This document shows positions 1 through 5,872 of a stretch of DNA of 6,093 bases, one piece after another (position 1 is the first letter of the stretch; every line of letters begins with the position of its first letter). The translations under genes were made by a program, and so were the position numbers. The stretch comes from Flavobacteriaceae bacterium (GTDB lineage Bacteria; Bacteroidota; Bacteroidia; Flavobacteriales; Flavobacteriaceae): positions 1 to 6,093 of the forward strand of contig JAUVCP010000145.1 in assembly GCA_030590765.1 (NCBI GenBank). The letters are read 5' to 3'. Below the pieces are notes generated by a model. It made no database searches and had not been told where the DNA came from. It saw nothing but the letters and a program-made list of their open reading frames with translations.

Positions 1-777
1 AGTGATAATCTCAACAAATCCAACAGAGCTCATATCATTAAATAAAGTAATGTTTATAAAATCATAAGTATTATTCTTTGTTTTGAAATCTTTGATGGTG
101 CCAACCGGAATTCCTTCTGGGAAAATAGTAGATTTTCCACCCGTAACAACCGTATCGCCAATTTTAATGTTTGCCTGAATAGGTAGATCAAGTAACTGTA
201 CGGTATTATAATGAATATTATTCCAGCTCAAACTACCAAAATGATTACTGTTCAATAATTTCACATTAATTCTTGAGTTTACATTTAAAATAGAAAGAAC
301 AGTTGCATATTTATTCGATACACTTTTTGTGATGCCGATAATCCCTTTGCTGTTGATTACGCCAAGATCACTTTTTAAATGACTTGATTCACCTTTGTTA
401 ATGGTTAAATAATTATTGTTCTTCCTAAAATTATTATTGATGACCTTAGCAGAAATATAACTATATTTTTGATTGGAATTTATAGAGTCAACTTTTTTAG
501 CAATATTTTGGACTGCAAGTTTGTCTTTTTGGTTCAGTAAATTTTTCAGTTGCACATTTTCTTCAGCCAGTCTAACATTTTCATCCTTTAAAAGTAAAAA
601 TTCTTTAATATTGTTGATCTTGTTATATAAACCTCCTGAAATAAAATTAGCTGAATTGATAAACTTACTTTTATGATAGGAATGACTTTGTATAGTGAAG
701 AAAATAGCAGATGATTCAAGCAAGAAAAACAAAATAAAGTATTTATTCTTGTAAAGGAATGAAATAATTTGTTGCAT
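1..777 (-). CDS. mreC: Rod shape-determining protein MreC (partial, C-terminus beyond left edge)
   Basis: MreC is an inner-membrane protein whose periplasmic part scaffolds the elongasome, linking MreB and MreD to the peptidoglycan synthases. I translated 259 residues from the ATG at 777. Residues 13-30 form one hydrophobic membrane segment after a short cytoplasmic tail, followed by SHSYHKSKFINSAN, typical of Bacteroidetes MreC. Residues about 58-95 are rich in charged and Leu positions and fit the family's coiled coil. From about 107 onward comes the beta-barrel domain, including the conserved GDTVVTGG (207-214) and FPEGIPVG (219-226) motifs. The frame is open to the window edge, so probably only some 15-20 C-terminal residues are missing, judging from family length. 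It lies 14 bases downstream of mreB on the same strand and is almost certainly cotranscribed with it. The start is supported by the membrane segment following at the usual distance. Asn and Lys are abundant, in keeping with the AT-rich genome. Confidence 0.93.
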   Translation of the reverse strand, partial: MQQIISFLYKNKYFILFFLLESSAIFFTIQSHSYHKSKFINSANFISGGLYNKINNIKEFLLLKDENVRLAEENVQLKNLLNQKDKLAVQNIAKKVDSINSNQKYSYISAKVINNNFRKNNNYLTINKGESSHLKSDLGVINSKGIIGITKSVSNKYATVLSILNVNSRINVKLLNSNHFGSLSWNNIHYNTVQLLDLPIQANIKIGDTVVTGGKSTIFPEGIPVGTIKDFKTKNNTYDFINITLFNDMSSVGFVEIIT

Positions 778-791
778 ATTCTAAATTGATT

Positions 792-1820
792 TTATCTCAT
801 CAAAACACTTCTGTATTTATCTAAATCTTTTAATGCGGTTCCTGTTCCTCTTACAACTGCTCTTAACGGATCTTCGGCAACATAAACAGGTAGATCAGTT
901 TTACGTGATAATCTTTTGTCTAATCCGCGAAGCATTGAGCCGCCACCAGCAAGGTAAATACCTGTATTATAGATATCTGCAGCTAATTCGGGTGGTGTTT
1001 GAGATAAAGTTTCCATTACAGCATCTTCAATTCTAAGAATTGATTTTTCAAGTGCTTTTGCAATTTCCCTATATGAAATTTCTGTCTGTTTAGGCTTTCC
1101 ACTTAGTAGATCTCTACCCTGTATCAATAAATCATCTGGGGGAGTAGTCAGGTCTTCAGTGGCAGAACCTATTTGAATTTTTATTTTTTCTGCAGTAGCT
1201 TCACCAACATATAAATTGTGCTGGGTTCGCATATACATGGCAATATCGCTTGTAAAAACATCTCCGGCTACTTTTACTGATTTATCACAAACAATACCAC
1301 CTAGGGCAATTACGGCAATTTCTGTTGTTCCACCACCTATATCAATGATCATATTTCCTTTGGGTTGCATGATATCAATACCAATACCTATTGCTGCTGC
1401 CATTGGTTCATAAATCAAATAGATCTCTTTTGCATTCATCTGCTCAGCAGAATCACGAACAGCTCGTTTTTCTACTTCGGTTATACCGGATGGAATACAA
1501 ATTACCATTCGCAATGATGGTCTGAAAAAACGTTTTTTTATGGTTGGAATATCTCTGATAAACTCTCTGATCATTTGTTCAGAAGCTTCAAAATCAGCAA
1601 TTACACCATCTTTTAAAGGACGAATAGTCTTGATGTTTTCATGAGTTTTTCCTTGCATTAACATGGCCTTTTTACCAATAGCAATTATTTTTTTTGTAGT
1701 TCTGTCCATAGCAACTATTGACGGACTATCAACTACAACTTTTCCTTTATGAATGATTAAAGTATTTGCTGTTCCCAGATCAATAGCAATATCTTCGGTC
1801 ATAAAATCAAAAAAACCCAT
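792..1820 (-). CDS. mreB: Rod shape-determining protein MreB (actin homologue)
   Basis: MreB is a bacterial actin that forms membrane-associated ATP-dependent filaments and directs lateral cell-wall synthesis with MreC, MreD, RodA and PBP2. The 342-residue product has the usual family length and looks complete. The actin-fold nucleotide-binding motifs are all visible: phosphate-1 loop DLGTANT (14-20), the YEPMAAAIG segment with the presumed catalytic Glu138, phosphate-2 loop DIGGGTTE (160-167) and adenosine motif GIYLAGGGSMLRG (287-299). The N-terminus MGFFDFMTEDIAIDLGTANT is the standard Bacteroidetes form, which supports the start at 1820. No Shine-Dalgarno sequence precedes it, as is normal in this phylum. 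It heads the mre genes, with mreC 14 bases downstream, and sits 171 bases after purH. That gap contains candidate promoter elements, so mreB may be expressed independently of purH. Nothing in the protein looks unusual. Confidence 0.98.
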   Translation of the reverse strand: MGFFDFMTEDIAIDLGTANTLIIHKGKVVVDSPSIVAMDRTTKKIIAIGKKAMLMQGKTHENIKTIRPLKDGVIADFEASEQMIREFIRDIPTIKKRFFRPSLRMVICIPSGITEVEKRAVRDSAEQMNAKEIYLIYEPMAAAIGIGIDIMQPKGNMIIDIGGGTTEIAVIALGGIVCDKSVKVAGDVFTSDIAMYMRTQHNLYVGEATAEKIKIQIGSATEDLTTPPDDLLIQGRDLLSGKPKQTEISYREIAKALEKSILRIEDAVMETLSQTPPELAADIYNTGIYLAGGGSMLRGLDKRLSRKTDLPVYVAEDPLRAVVRGTGTALKDLDKYRSVLMR

Positions 1821-1860
1821 AAATATTTATCTTGTTTAGATGTTTGTAATGTGAATAGCA

Positions 1861-1928
1861 CAAATGTAACAATTTTACGCAATTCATTGTACTATTGACA
1901 CAAAAATAGTTTGACTAATTTATGTCAA
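1861..1928 (-). promoter_or_regulatory. Candidate promoter elements for mreBC
   Basis: Two matches to the Bacteroidetes -7 element TAnnTTTG face mreB. One is TATTTTTG (1908-1901), preceded after 17 bases by TTGACA (1928-1923), whose TTG suits a -33 element. This implies a leader of about 75 bases. The other is TACATTTG (1868-1861), with a leader of about 35 bases but no well-placed TTG. A third match, TATATTTG (1988-1981), lies just after the purH stop and also lacks a -33 partner. The spacer is very AT-rich, so chance matches are possible. The gap size and position make at least one promoter plausible. Confidence 0.45.
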
Positions 1929-1930
1929 TA
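1893..1930. repeat. 8-bp inverted repeat flanking a candidate mreB promoter
   Basis: TATTGACA (1893-1900) and TGTCAATA (1923-1930) are perfect inverted copies separated by 22 bases. The candidate -7 element TATTTTTG lies between them, and the upstream arm contains the candidate -33 TTG. Another TTGAC lies between the arms at about 1912-1916. The layout could be an operator or a weak hairpin, but an 8-bp match in AT-rich DNA may be accidental. Next to it (1930-1944) is a 15-base AT-only palindrome centred on 1937. Confidence 0.4.
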
Positions 1931-1991
1931 ATTATATTATAATTTACTTTAAAAAAGGGGATTTTTATCTGTTTATTATACAAATATACAA

Positions 1992-2321
1992 TTAATGTTT
2001 AAAATGTCTGGTTCCTGTAAAAATCATTGACAAATTATGCGCATCGCAATAATCAATACTTAATTGATCTTTAATAGATCCACCCGGTTGAATTACCGAA
2101 GTGATTCCTGCAAGACCGGCAATTTCAACACTATCCGGAAACGGGAAAAAAGCATCACTTGCCATTGCAGCTCCTTTAAGATCAAAATCAAAATGATTTG
2201 CTTTTTCAATAGCCTGTTTTAATGCATCAATACGTGATGTTTGCCCTGTTCCACTTGCGTACAATTGTTTATTCTTTGCCAAAACAATGGTATTTGATTT
2301 GGTGTGTTTCCATATTTTTGT
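1992..2321 (-). pseudogene. purH: purH C-terminal remainder (codons 402-510) after in-frame stops
   Basis: This is the C-terminal part of the AICAR transformylase domain of PurH. Reading in the same frame as the upstream portion gives [18 protein letters not shown], then [48 protein letters not shown] and the ending FTGTRHFKH, all hallmarks of the family C-terminus in Bacteroidetes. No ATG occurs in this frame before the Met of MASDAFF. The first possible alternative start is a TTG at 2282 inside the conserved [10 protein letters not shown] stretch, so independent translation as a working protein is unlikely. The segment is therefore best read as the end of one purH gene cut off by TAG (2330-2328) and TAA (2324-2322), not as a separate gene. 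Its sequence is otherwise undamaged, which suggests a very recent mutation or an error in the sequence. Confidence 0.85.
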
Positions 2322-2332
2322 TTAGATCTAAA
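2310..2332 (-). other. Lesion in purH: two in-frame stops at a 12-bp palindrome
   Basis: On the coding strand the frame reads E-E-L, then TAG, ATC, TAA, then T-K-I-W-K-H. Family members have an ungapped stretch resembling (E/D)LLFANKIxKHTKSN here, so no residues are gained or lost. Adding one T to the TTT run (2332-2330) and removing one A from the A5 run (2319-2315) gives E-E-L-L-D-L-N-K-I-W-K-H with no stop, so a compensating pair of single-base homopolymer errors explains both stops. The D-L pair in that reading does not match the usual F-A, so the repair is not perfect. The lesion coincides with the palindrome TTTAGATCTAAA (2321-2332). Confidence 0.8.
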
Positions 2333-3524
2333 GTTCCTCTAATTTAGTTTGTGTTGGATGCATATTTGTAGTGTGTTTCTGATTTGTTATATCATCGGTG
2401 ATCGTATCTTTTTCTTGTGATAAAACACCATTTAAGGCAGTACGGAAACTAGCTTTAGGTAATTCAATGTCATTTTGAATTAATATGATCCTGTTTTTCT
2501 TTCCTTTTAAAATTTTCAATGCTTCATCATCATAAGCAGGAGCAATAACAACTTCACAAAATAACTTGTGTATTTCTTCAGCTGTAGCAATATCAATTTT
2601 TTTATTTGAGATCAATACACCACCAAACGCAGAAATAGGATCTCCTGCCAAAGCATCAACATAAGCCTGATGTAGTGTTTCTCTTTGTGCAATTCCACAT
2701 GCATTGTTGTGTTTTAAGATAGCAAAAGTAGGAGCATCAGTTTTAAACTCATTCATCAATTGCACAGCTGCATCTACATCAAGTAAATTATTATAAGATA
2801 ATTCTTTACCGTGTAGTTTTTCAAAAAGTTCATCTAGTTTTCCAAAGAAGAATCCTTTTTGATGTGGATTCTCACCATAACGTAAAGTGCTGGAATGATC
2901 AAATGATTCTCTTAACTCCACATGGTTAAAATCCTGATTTAAATATTTGAAAATAGCAGTATCATAATGACTGGAAACAGCAAAAGATTTGGCAGCAAAA
3001 TTTTTACGATCTGCCAAGGAGATTTTACCATCATTATCCGAAAGGATATTTAAAAACTCATCATATTGTTTCATGGAAGAAACACAAATTACATCTTTAA
3101 AATTCTTTGCTGCGGCTCGAATCAATGAAATACCTCCTATATCAATTTTTTCGATTATTTCCTGCTCACTGGCATCGCTGGCAACTGTTTTTTCAAATGG
3201 ATACAGATCTACAATTACAATATCAATTTCTGGAATCTCATATTCATTCAATTGAGCTATATCACCTTCATGATCTCTTCTGCTTAAAATACCACCAAAA
3301 ACTTTTGGGTGCAAAGTCTTTACTCTTCCCCCAAGAATAGACGGATAAGAAGTCAGATCTTCAACCGGTACTACATCAATACCGAGATTCGTAATAAATT
3401 TTTCTGTTCCTCCTGTTGAGTAAATAGTTATATTTAAGTCATTTAACTTTTTAACGATAGCTTCTAAACCATCTTTGTGAAATACGGAAATTAATGCAGA
3501 TTTCATTTTTTTTGCTGTGCCCAT
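2328..3524 (-). CDS. purH: Bifunctional PurH (AICAR transformylase/IMP cyclohydrolase), frame ends early
   Basis: PurH is a cytosolic enzyme that formylates AICAR with 10-formyltetrahydrofolate and then cyclises FAICAR to IMP, the last two steps of de novo purine synthesis. The N-terminal cyclohydrolase domain is visible in ALISVFHKDG, STGGT (36-40) and GGRVKTLHPKVFGGIL. The transformylase domain has RYGENPHQ (215-222), the catalytic Lys-His pair in LKHNNACG (271-272) and PISAFGG (296-302). I chose the ATG at 3524 because MGTAKKMKSALISV matches the usual family N-terminus. The ATG at 3548 would add eight non-family residues and overlaps a good -7 element. After 398 codons the frame meets TAG (2330-2328), although PurH sequence resumes in the same frame for about 110 more codons to 1992. 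The full gene would be 510 codons, the normal length. A product ending here lacks the conserved C-terminal part of the transformylase domain and probably lacks that activity. A sequencing error is a serious alternative. Confidence 0.9.
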   Translation of the reverse strand: MGTAKKMKSALISVFHKDGLEAIVKKLNDLNITIYSTGGTEKFITNLGIDVVPVEDLTSYPSILGGRVKTLHPKVFGGILSRRDHEGDIAQLNEYEIPEIDIVIVDLYPFEKTVASDASEQEIIEKIDIGGISLIRAAAKNFKDVICVSSMKQYDEFLNILSDNDGKISLADRKNFAAKSFAVSSHYDTAIFKYLNQDFNHVELRESFDHSSTLRYGENPHQKGFFFGKLDELFEKLHGKELSYNNLLDVDAAVQLMNEFKTDAPTFAILKHNNACGIAQRETLHQAYVDALAGDPISAFGGVLISNKKIDIATAEEIHKLFCEVVIAPAYDDEALKILKGKKNRIILIQNDIELPKASFRTALNGVLSQEKDTITDDITNQKHTTNMHPTQTKLEEL

Positions 3525-3545
3525 AATGTTTAATTGAATAAGGAG

Positions 3546-3553
3546 CAAAAGTA
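3546..3553 (-). promoter_or_regulatory. Candidate purH promoter (-7 element) in the divergent spacer
   Basis: TACTTTTG, a full match to TAnnTTTG, lies 21 bases upstream of the purH ATG at 3524 and would give a short leader. No clear TTG is found at the expected -33 position; the bases there read ATGG. The rest of the 123-base purH/transporter spacer contains TTAATTTG (3612-3619) facing the transporter, one mismatch from the -7 consensus and without a -33 partner. No riboswitch or terminator was recognised in the spacer. Confidence 0.4.
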
Positions 3554-3647
3554 ATAAAACTCATAGTTTGCACCATATAAAACAGGATAAAAATTTATTA
3601 AAATTACATGCTTAATTTGTAGTAAATTTAACAGGAAATTACAGCTT

Positions 3648-4853
3648 ATGGAAAATGTAAAACTTGGTTTAAAGGAAAACTGGAAACAATTTACATTACT
3701 ATTAATTGTAAATGCCTTTGTTGGAGGTATGGTTGGTCTGGAAAGAACGATCTTGCCACAGTTGGCGGAAGAAAAATTTGGCTTGATAGCAAAAACTGCA
3801 ATCCTTTCATTTATAGTAGTCTTTGGTATAACAAAAGCTGTTACCAATTATTTTACTGGTGCTTTTGCTGATAAAATTGGGAGAAAAAACCTTTTGATAA
3901 TCGGATGGATCATTGCTATTCCAATTCCTTTTATTTTGATCTATGCCAACAGCTGGTCGTGGATTGTTTTTGCCAATTTGCTGCTTGGTATCAATCAGGG
4001 TTTAACATGGTCGAGTACCGTTGTAATGAAAATAGATCTGGTTGGTGAAAAAGATAGGGGATTGGCAATGGGTTTAAATGAATCAGCCGGATATCTTGCA
4101 GTAGGAGGAGTTGCTTTTTTTACGGGTTGGGTAGCATCTCATTATGGTTTGATTCCTTATCCGTTCTATATTGGAATAGTTCTTTCCATTTTGGGTCTTT
4201 TATTTTCAATTTTTTTAATAAAAGATACAAAACACCATGTTGCAAAGGAATCAAAAAATAGTAAAATAAAACTACTTCAAAACATTTTTTGGGAAACTAC
4301 CTGGAAGGATAAAAACCTGGGTTCTATATCTCAGGCAGGCTTGGTAAATAATTTGAATGATGGGATGATCTGGGGACTATTTCCAATTTTACTGGCAGGG
4401 ATGGGTTTTAATTTAAAACAAATAGGATTGATCGTTGCCGTTTATCCAACTGTTTGGGGCTTAGGTCAGTTAGTTACTGGTAAACTAGCAGATAAACTAC
4501 CTAAAAAGAATATGCTGTTTTGGGGAATGTTTATTCAGGGAATCACTTTATTTTTGATGTTGTTCGCTAATACCTATTGGCAATTTATCGTATTATCAGT
4601 GTTTTTAGGGCTTGGAACAGCCATTGTATATCCAACTTTTTTGGCAGGAATTGCTGATTATACAAATCCAAAACAAAGAGCAAAAAGTATTGGAATATTC
4701 AGATTATGGAGAGATCTTGGTTATGCAATTGGTGCAATCCTTACAGGAATTGTAGCAGATAAATTTGGAATTCTATCATCCGTTGGCCTCATTGCTTTTT
4801 TAACCATTATATCTGCTTTTATTATTTTGATACGAATGACCGAGACAAAATAG
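3648..4853 (+). CDS. Major facilitator superfamily (MFS) transporter
   Basis: A 401-residue inner-membrane secondary transporter with the usual MFS length and about 12 hydrophobic segments, six on either side of a hydrophilic central loop (about 192-225). The signature motif A between helices 2 and 3 is GAFADKIGRK (71-80), and its degenerate repeat in the C-terminal half is GKLADKLPKK (278-287). Other distinctive stretches are GLNESAGYLAVGG (142-154), after helix 4, and FRLWRDLGYAIGA (351-363), near helix 11. There is no signal peptide or extra domain. The start ATG leads directly into an amphipathic N-terminus and helix 1, as expected. The substrate cannot be told from sequence: the overall look is that of drug/metabolite efflux-type members, and the neighbours give no clue. 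It is divergent from purH and converges with the 124-residue gene, so it is probably a single-gene transcript. Confidence 0.9.
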   Translation: MENVKLGLKENWKQFTLLLIVNAFVGGMVGLERTILPQLAEEKFGLIAKTAILSFIVVFGITKAVTNYFTGAFADKIGRKNLLIIGWIIAIPIPFILIYANSWSWIVFANLLLGINQGLTWSSTVVMKIDLVGEKDRGLAMGLNESAGYLAVGGVAFFTGWVASHYGLIPYPFYIGIVLSILGLLFSIFLIKDTKHHVAKESKNSKIKLLQNIFWETTWKDKNLGSISQAGLVNNLNDGMIWGLFPILLAGMGFNLKQIGLIVAVYPTVWGLGQLVTGKLADKLPKKNMLFWGMFIQGITLFLMLFANTYWQFIVLSVFLGLGTAIVYPTFLAGIADYTNPKQRAKSIGIFRLWRDLGYAIGAILTGIVADKFGILSSVGLIAFLTIISAFIILIRMTETK

Positions 4854-4854
4854 A

Positions 4855-5229
4855 TCATGAAATAAATTCTTTTTCAATACCAGTTTTCCAGTCCTCGATA
4901 AAATCTTCTATTTCATCAATGAACATCGGTTTTAATTTGGTTCTGTTTAGGGTTAAATGAAAAACAATTTGCTCTGGATTAGGTGGATATCCTGTTGTGA
5001 TGGTAAAAGTCAAAGCATTAGGACATTCCAGTAATGAAAACCTTAATCCTCCATTGATCAAATCTTTTTGAAGAGAGAAATCTCCCCAAATGCCACCAAT
5101 ACTGGCAATATTGTTGGTGTGATCCATTATAAATATACTTTCACAAAGATCATCCAGATTTCCAAAATGGATATTTTTTTGAAGTTGATCGGCAGTAGTT
5201 TTTACATTTATTATTTTAAAAAATTCCAT
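4855..5229 (-). CDS. Unrecognised 124-residue protein coupled to the GAF-domain gene
   Basis: I do not recognise this family. The product is acidic and apparently soluble, with no signal peptide or membrane segment. Its middle looks like an alternating beta-strand domain: ASIGGIWGDFSL (42-53), INGGLRFSLLECPNALTFTITTG (starting near 58) and PEQIVFHLTLNR (84-95), rich in Gly, aromatic and beta-branched residues. The C-terminal 25 residues look helical and are highly charged (FIDEIEDFIEDW). Cys29 and Cys69 are the only cysteines. Its ATG at 5229 directly follows the TAG stop (5232-5230) of the GAF gene with no spacer, so the two are almost certainly one operon with coupled translation. This suggests related roles, though that is inference. 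At the other end its TGA lies one base from the stop of the convergent transporter, with no room for a separate terminator. The codon use and the coherent, domain-like sequence argue that it is a real gene. Confidence 0.8.
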   Translation of the reverse strand: MEFFKIINVKTTADQLQKNIHFGNLDDLCESIFIMDHTNNIASIGGIWGDFSLQKDLINGGLRFSLLECPNALTFTITTGYPPNPEQIVFHLTLNRTKLKPMFIDEIEDFIEDWKTGIEKEFIS

Positions 5230-5706
5230 CTAAATAAATTTTGATACGTGTTCACAAATATATTCCAGTAATTGTTCATCTTCTTTAGTAAAAGGATTCT
5301 TTTGATGAGAATCAATATCGATCTGGCCAATATTTGCACCATTTTTAAATATTGGTATAACAATTTCTGATTTCACATCAAATCCACAGGAAATATAATT
5401 ATCCTGTTCTGTAACATCCTGTACTATAAAATTTTGATCACTCAAAGCTACTTGACCGCAAATACCCTTCCCAAAAGGGATGATAACATGCTCTGTTTGC
5501 TTTCCGGCAAATTGAGCCAGTTTCAATTCATTTTTAGTGCCATTTTGAAAATAAAACCCAACCCAGTCAAAATGGTTGATCTCATTTTTTAAAAATGTAC
5601 ATATTTCCTGAAGTTTTGTATCCGAGGAAGGATTATTTTCAATTATTTGAATAATTGTATTTTTTATTTTAGCTAGTTTCATACGTTTAAAATTTTGAAC
5701 TTGCAT
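5230..5706 (-). CDS. GAF-domain protein, free methionine-(R)-sulfoxide reductase type
   Basis: A single GAF domain of 158 residues resembling the fRMsr (MsrC/YebR) family, which reduces free methionine-(R)-sulfoxide in the cytosol as part of oxidative damage repair. Family features are FDWVGFYF (46-53), IPFGKGICGQVA (76-87) with Cys83, NYISCGFDVKSEIVIP (103-118) with Cys107 and Glu114, and IGQIDIDS (126-133) with Asp130 and Asp132. Cys83 and Cys107 align with E. coli Cys94 and Cys118 as I recall that sequence. The third cysteine, E. coli Cys84, is His73 here. I believe this is common in Bacteroidetes homologues, so activity is plausible but not proven; a sensory GAF role is possible. The start is uncertain: ATG at 5706 is the longest reading, while ATG at 5682 (MKLAKIKN) would give a 150-residue protein closer to the family core. 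It is first in a two-gene operon and divergent from the xrtF-like gene. Confidence 0.85.
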   Translation of the reverse strand: MQVQNFKRMKLAKIKNTIIQIIENNPSSDTKLQEICTFLKNEINHFDWVGFYFQNGTKNELKLAQFAGKQTEHVIIPFGKGICGQVALSDQNFIVQDVTEQDNYISCGFDVKSEIVIPIFKNGANIGQIDIDSHQKNPFTKEDEQLLEYICEHVSKFI

Positions 5707-5712
5707 AAAAGT

Positions 5713-5771
5713 TAATTAAATATTTGAGAACACATGCAACTTTTTTGCCCTCTCGTAAAAATATTTAATTA
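5713..5771. repeat. 13-bp perfect inverted repeat in the GAF/xrtF spacer
   Basis: Bases 5713-5725 (TAATTAAATATTT) are the exact inverse complement of 5759-5771. Directly inside the left arm GAGA (5726-5729) can pair with TCTC (5751-5754), leaving a GTAA bulge and a 21-base loop. The left arm ends 7 bases from the GAF gene ATG at 5706, so in a leftward transcript starting upstream the hairpin would sit at the translation start. A second, imperfect pair is GAGAACACAT (5726-5735) with ATGTGTGCTC (5800-5809), nine of ten matching. The two pairings share GAGA and are mutually exclusive there. All long arms are AT-rich, so chance is not excluded. Confidence 0.5.
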
Positions 5772-5825
5772 TTTCCATTTGTAAAAAATGATTAAATTAA
5801 TGTGTGCTCGTTTCATTAGTTTATG

Positions 5826-5833
5826 TAAATTTG
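5826..5833 (+). promoter_or_regulatory. Candidate -7 promoter element for the xrtF-like gene
   Basis: TAAATTTG is a full match to TAnnTTTG and ends 25 bases before the proposed TTG start at 5859, a sensible leader length. No TTG lies at the expected -33 distance; the bases there read TGTGTGC. The position relative to the gene is the main support. Confidence 0.4.
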
Positions 5834-5840
5834 AATTTCA

Positions 5841-5872
5841 CAAAAATAAAAGATTCCCTTGAAGAAGAACAA
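5841..5872 (-). promoter_or_regulatory. Weak candidate promoter for the GAF gene operon
   Basis: TATTTTTG (5848-5841) faces the GAF gene, with TTG (5872-5870) 21 bases upstream, inside the start of the xrtF-like gene. It would give a leader of about 125 bases containing the 13-bp inverted repeat. A closer alternative is TAACTTTT (5714-5707) with TTG at 5739-5737, which would require translation from the ATG at 5682. Neither can be preferred from the sequence alone. Confidence 0.25.

Noticed and set aside
473..676. Open frame of 67 codons on the plus strand
   Set aside because: It is antisense to mreC, which has full family motifs in the opposite direction, and its low-complexity Ser/Phe/Leu composition is what reversed Lys/Glu/Asn codons give.
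833..1413. Plus-strand open frames opposite mreB (833-1036 and 1216-1413)
   Set aside because: They lie wholly inside the highly conserved mreB coding sequence and resemble no protein.
1940..1985. Possible terminator after purH (A run, GGGG, T run)
   Set aside because: The only pairing is A/T arms around GGGGA, with no GC-rich stem, so it is not a convincing intrinsic terminator.
1992..2282. A separate small gene starting at TTG 2282
   Set aside because: Its sequence is exactly the PurH C-terminus in the same frame as the upstream part, and the conserved block extends upstream of the TTG, so it is a fragment.
2328..2340. Stop-codon recoding (readthrough) producing full PurH
   Set aside because: Two different stops lie within three codons and no special context is visible; paired homopolymer indels are simpler.
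2989..3340. Two overlapping plus-strand open frames opposite purH
   Set aside because: They are antisense to conserved PurH cyclohydrolase sequence and overlap each other in different frames.
3530..3847. Minus-strand open frame of 105 codons upstream of purH
   Set aside because: It overlaps the start of the transporter gene on the other strand and the purH promoter region, and has no recognisable domain.
4840..4870. Bidirectional terminator between the convergent transporter and 124-residue genes
   Set aside because: The stop codons are one base apart and no stem-loop with a T run is visible around the junction.
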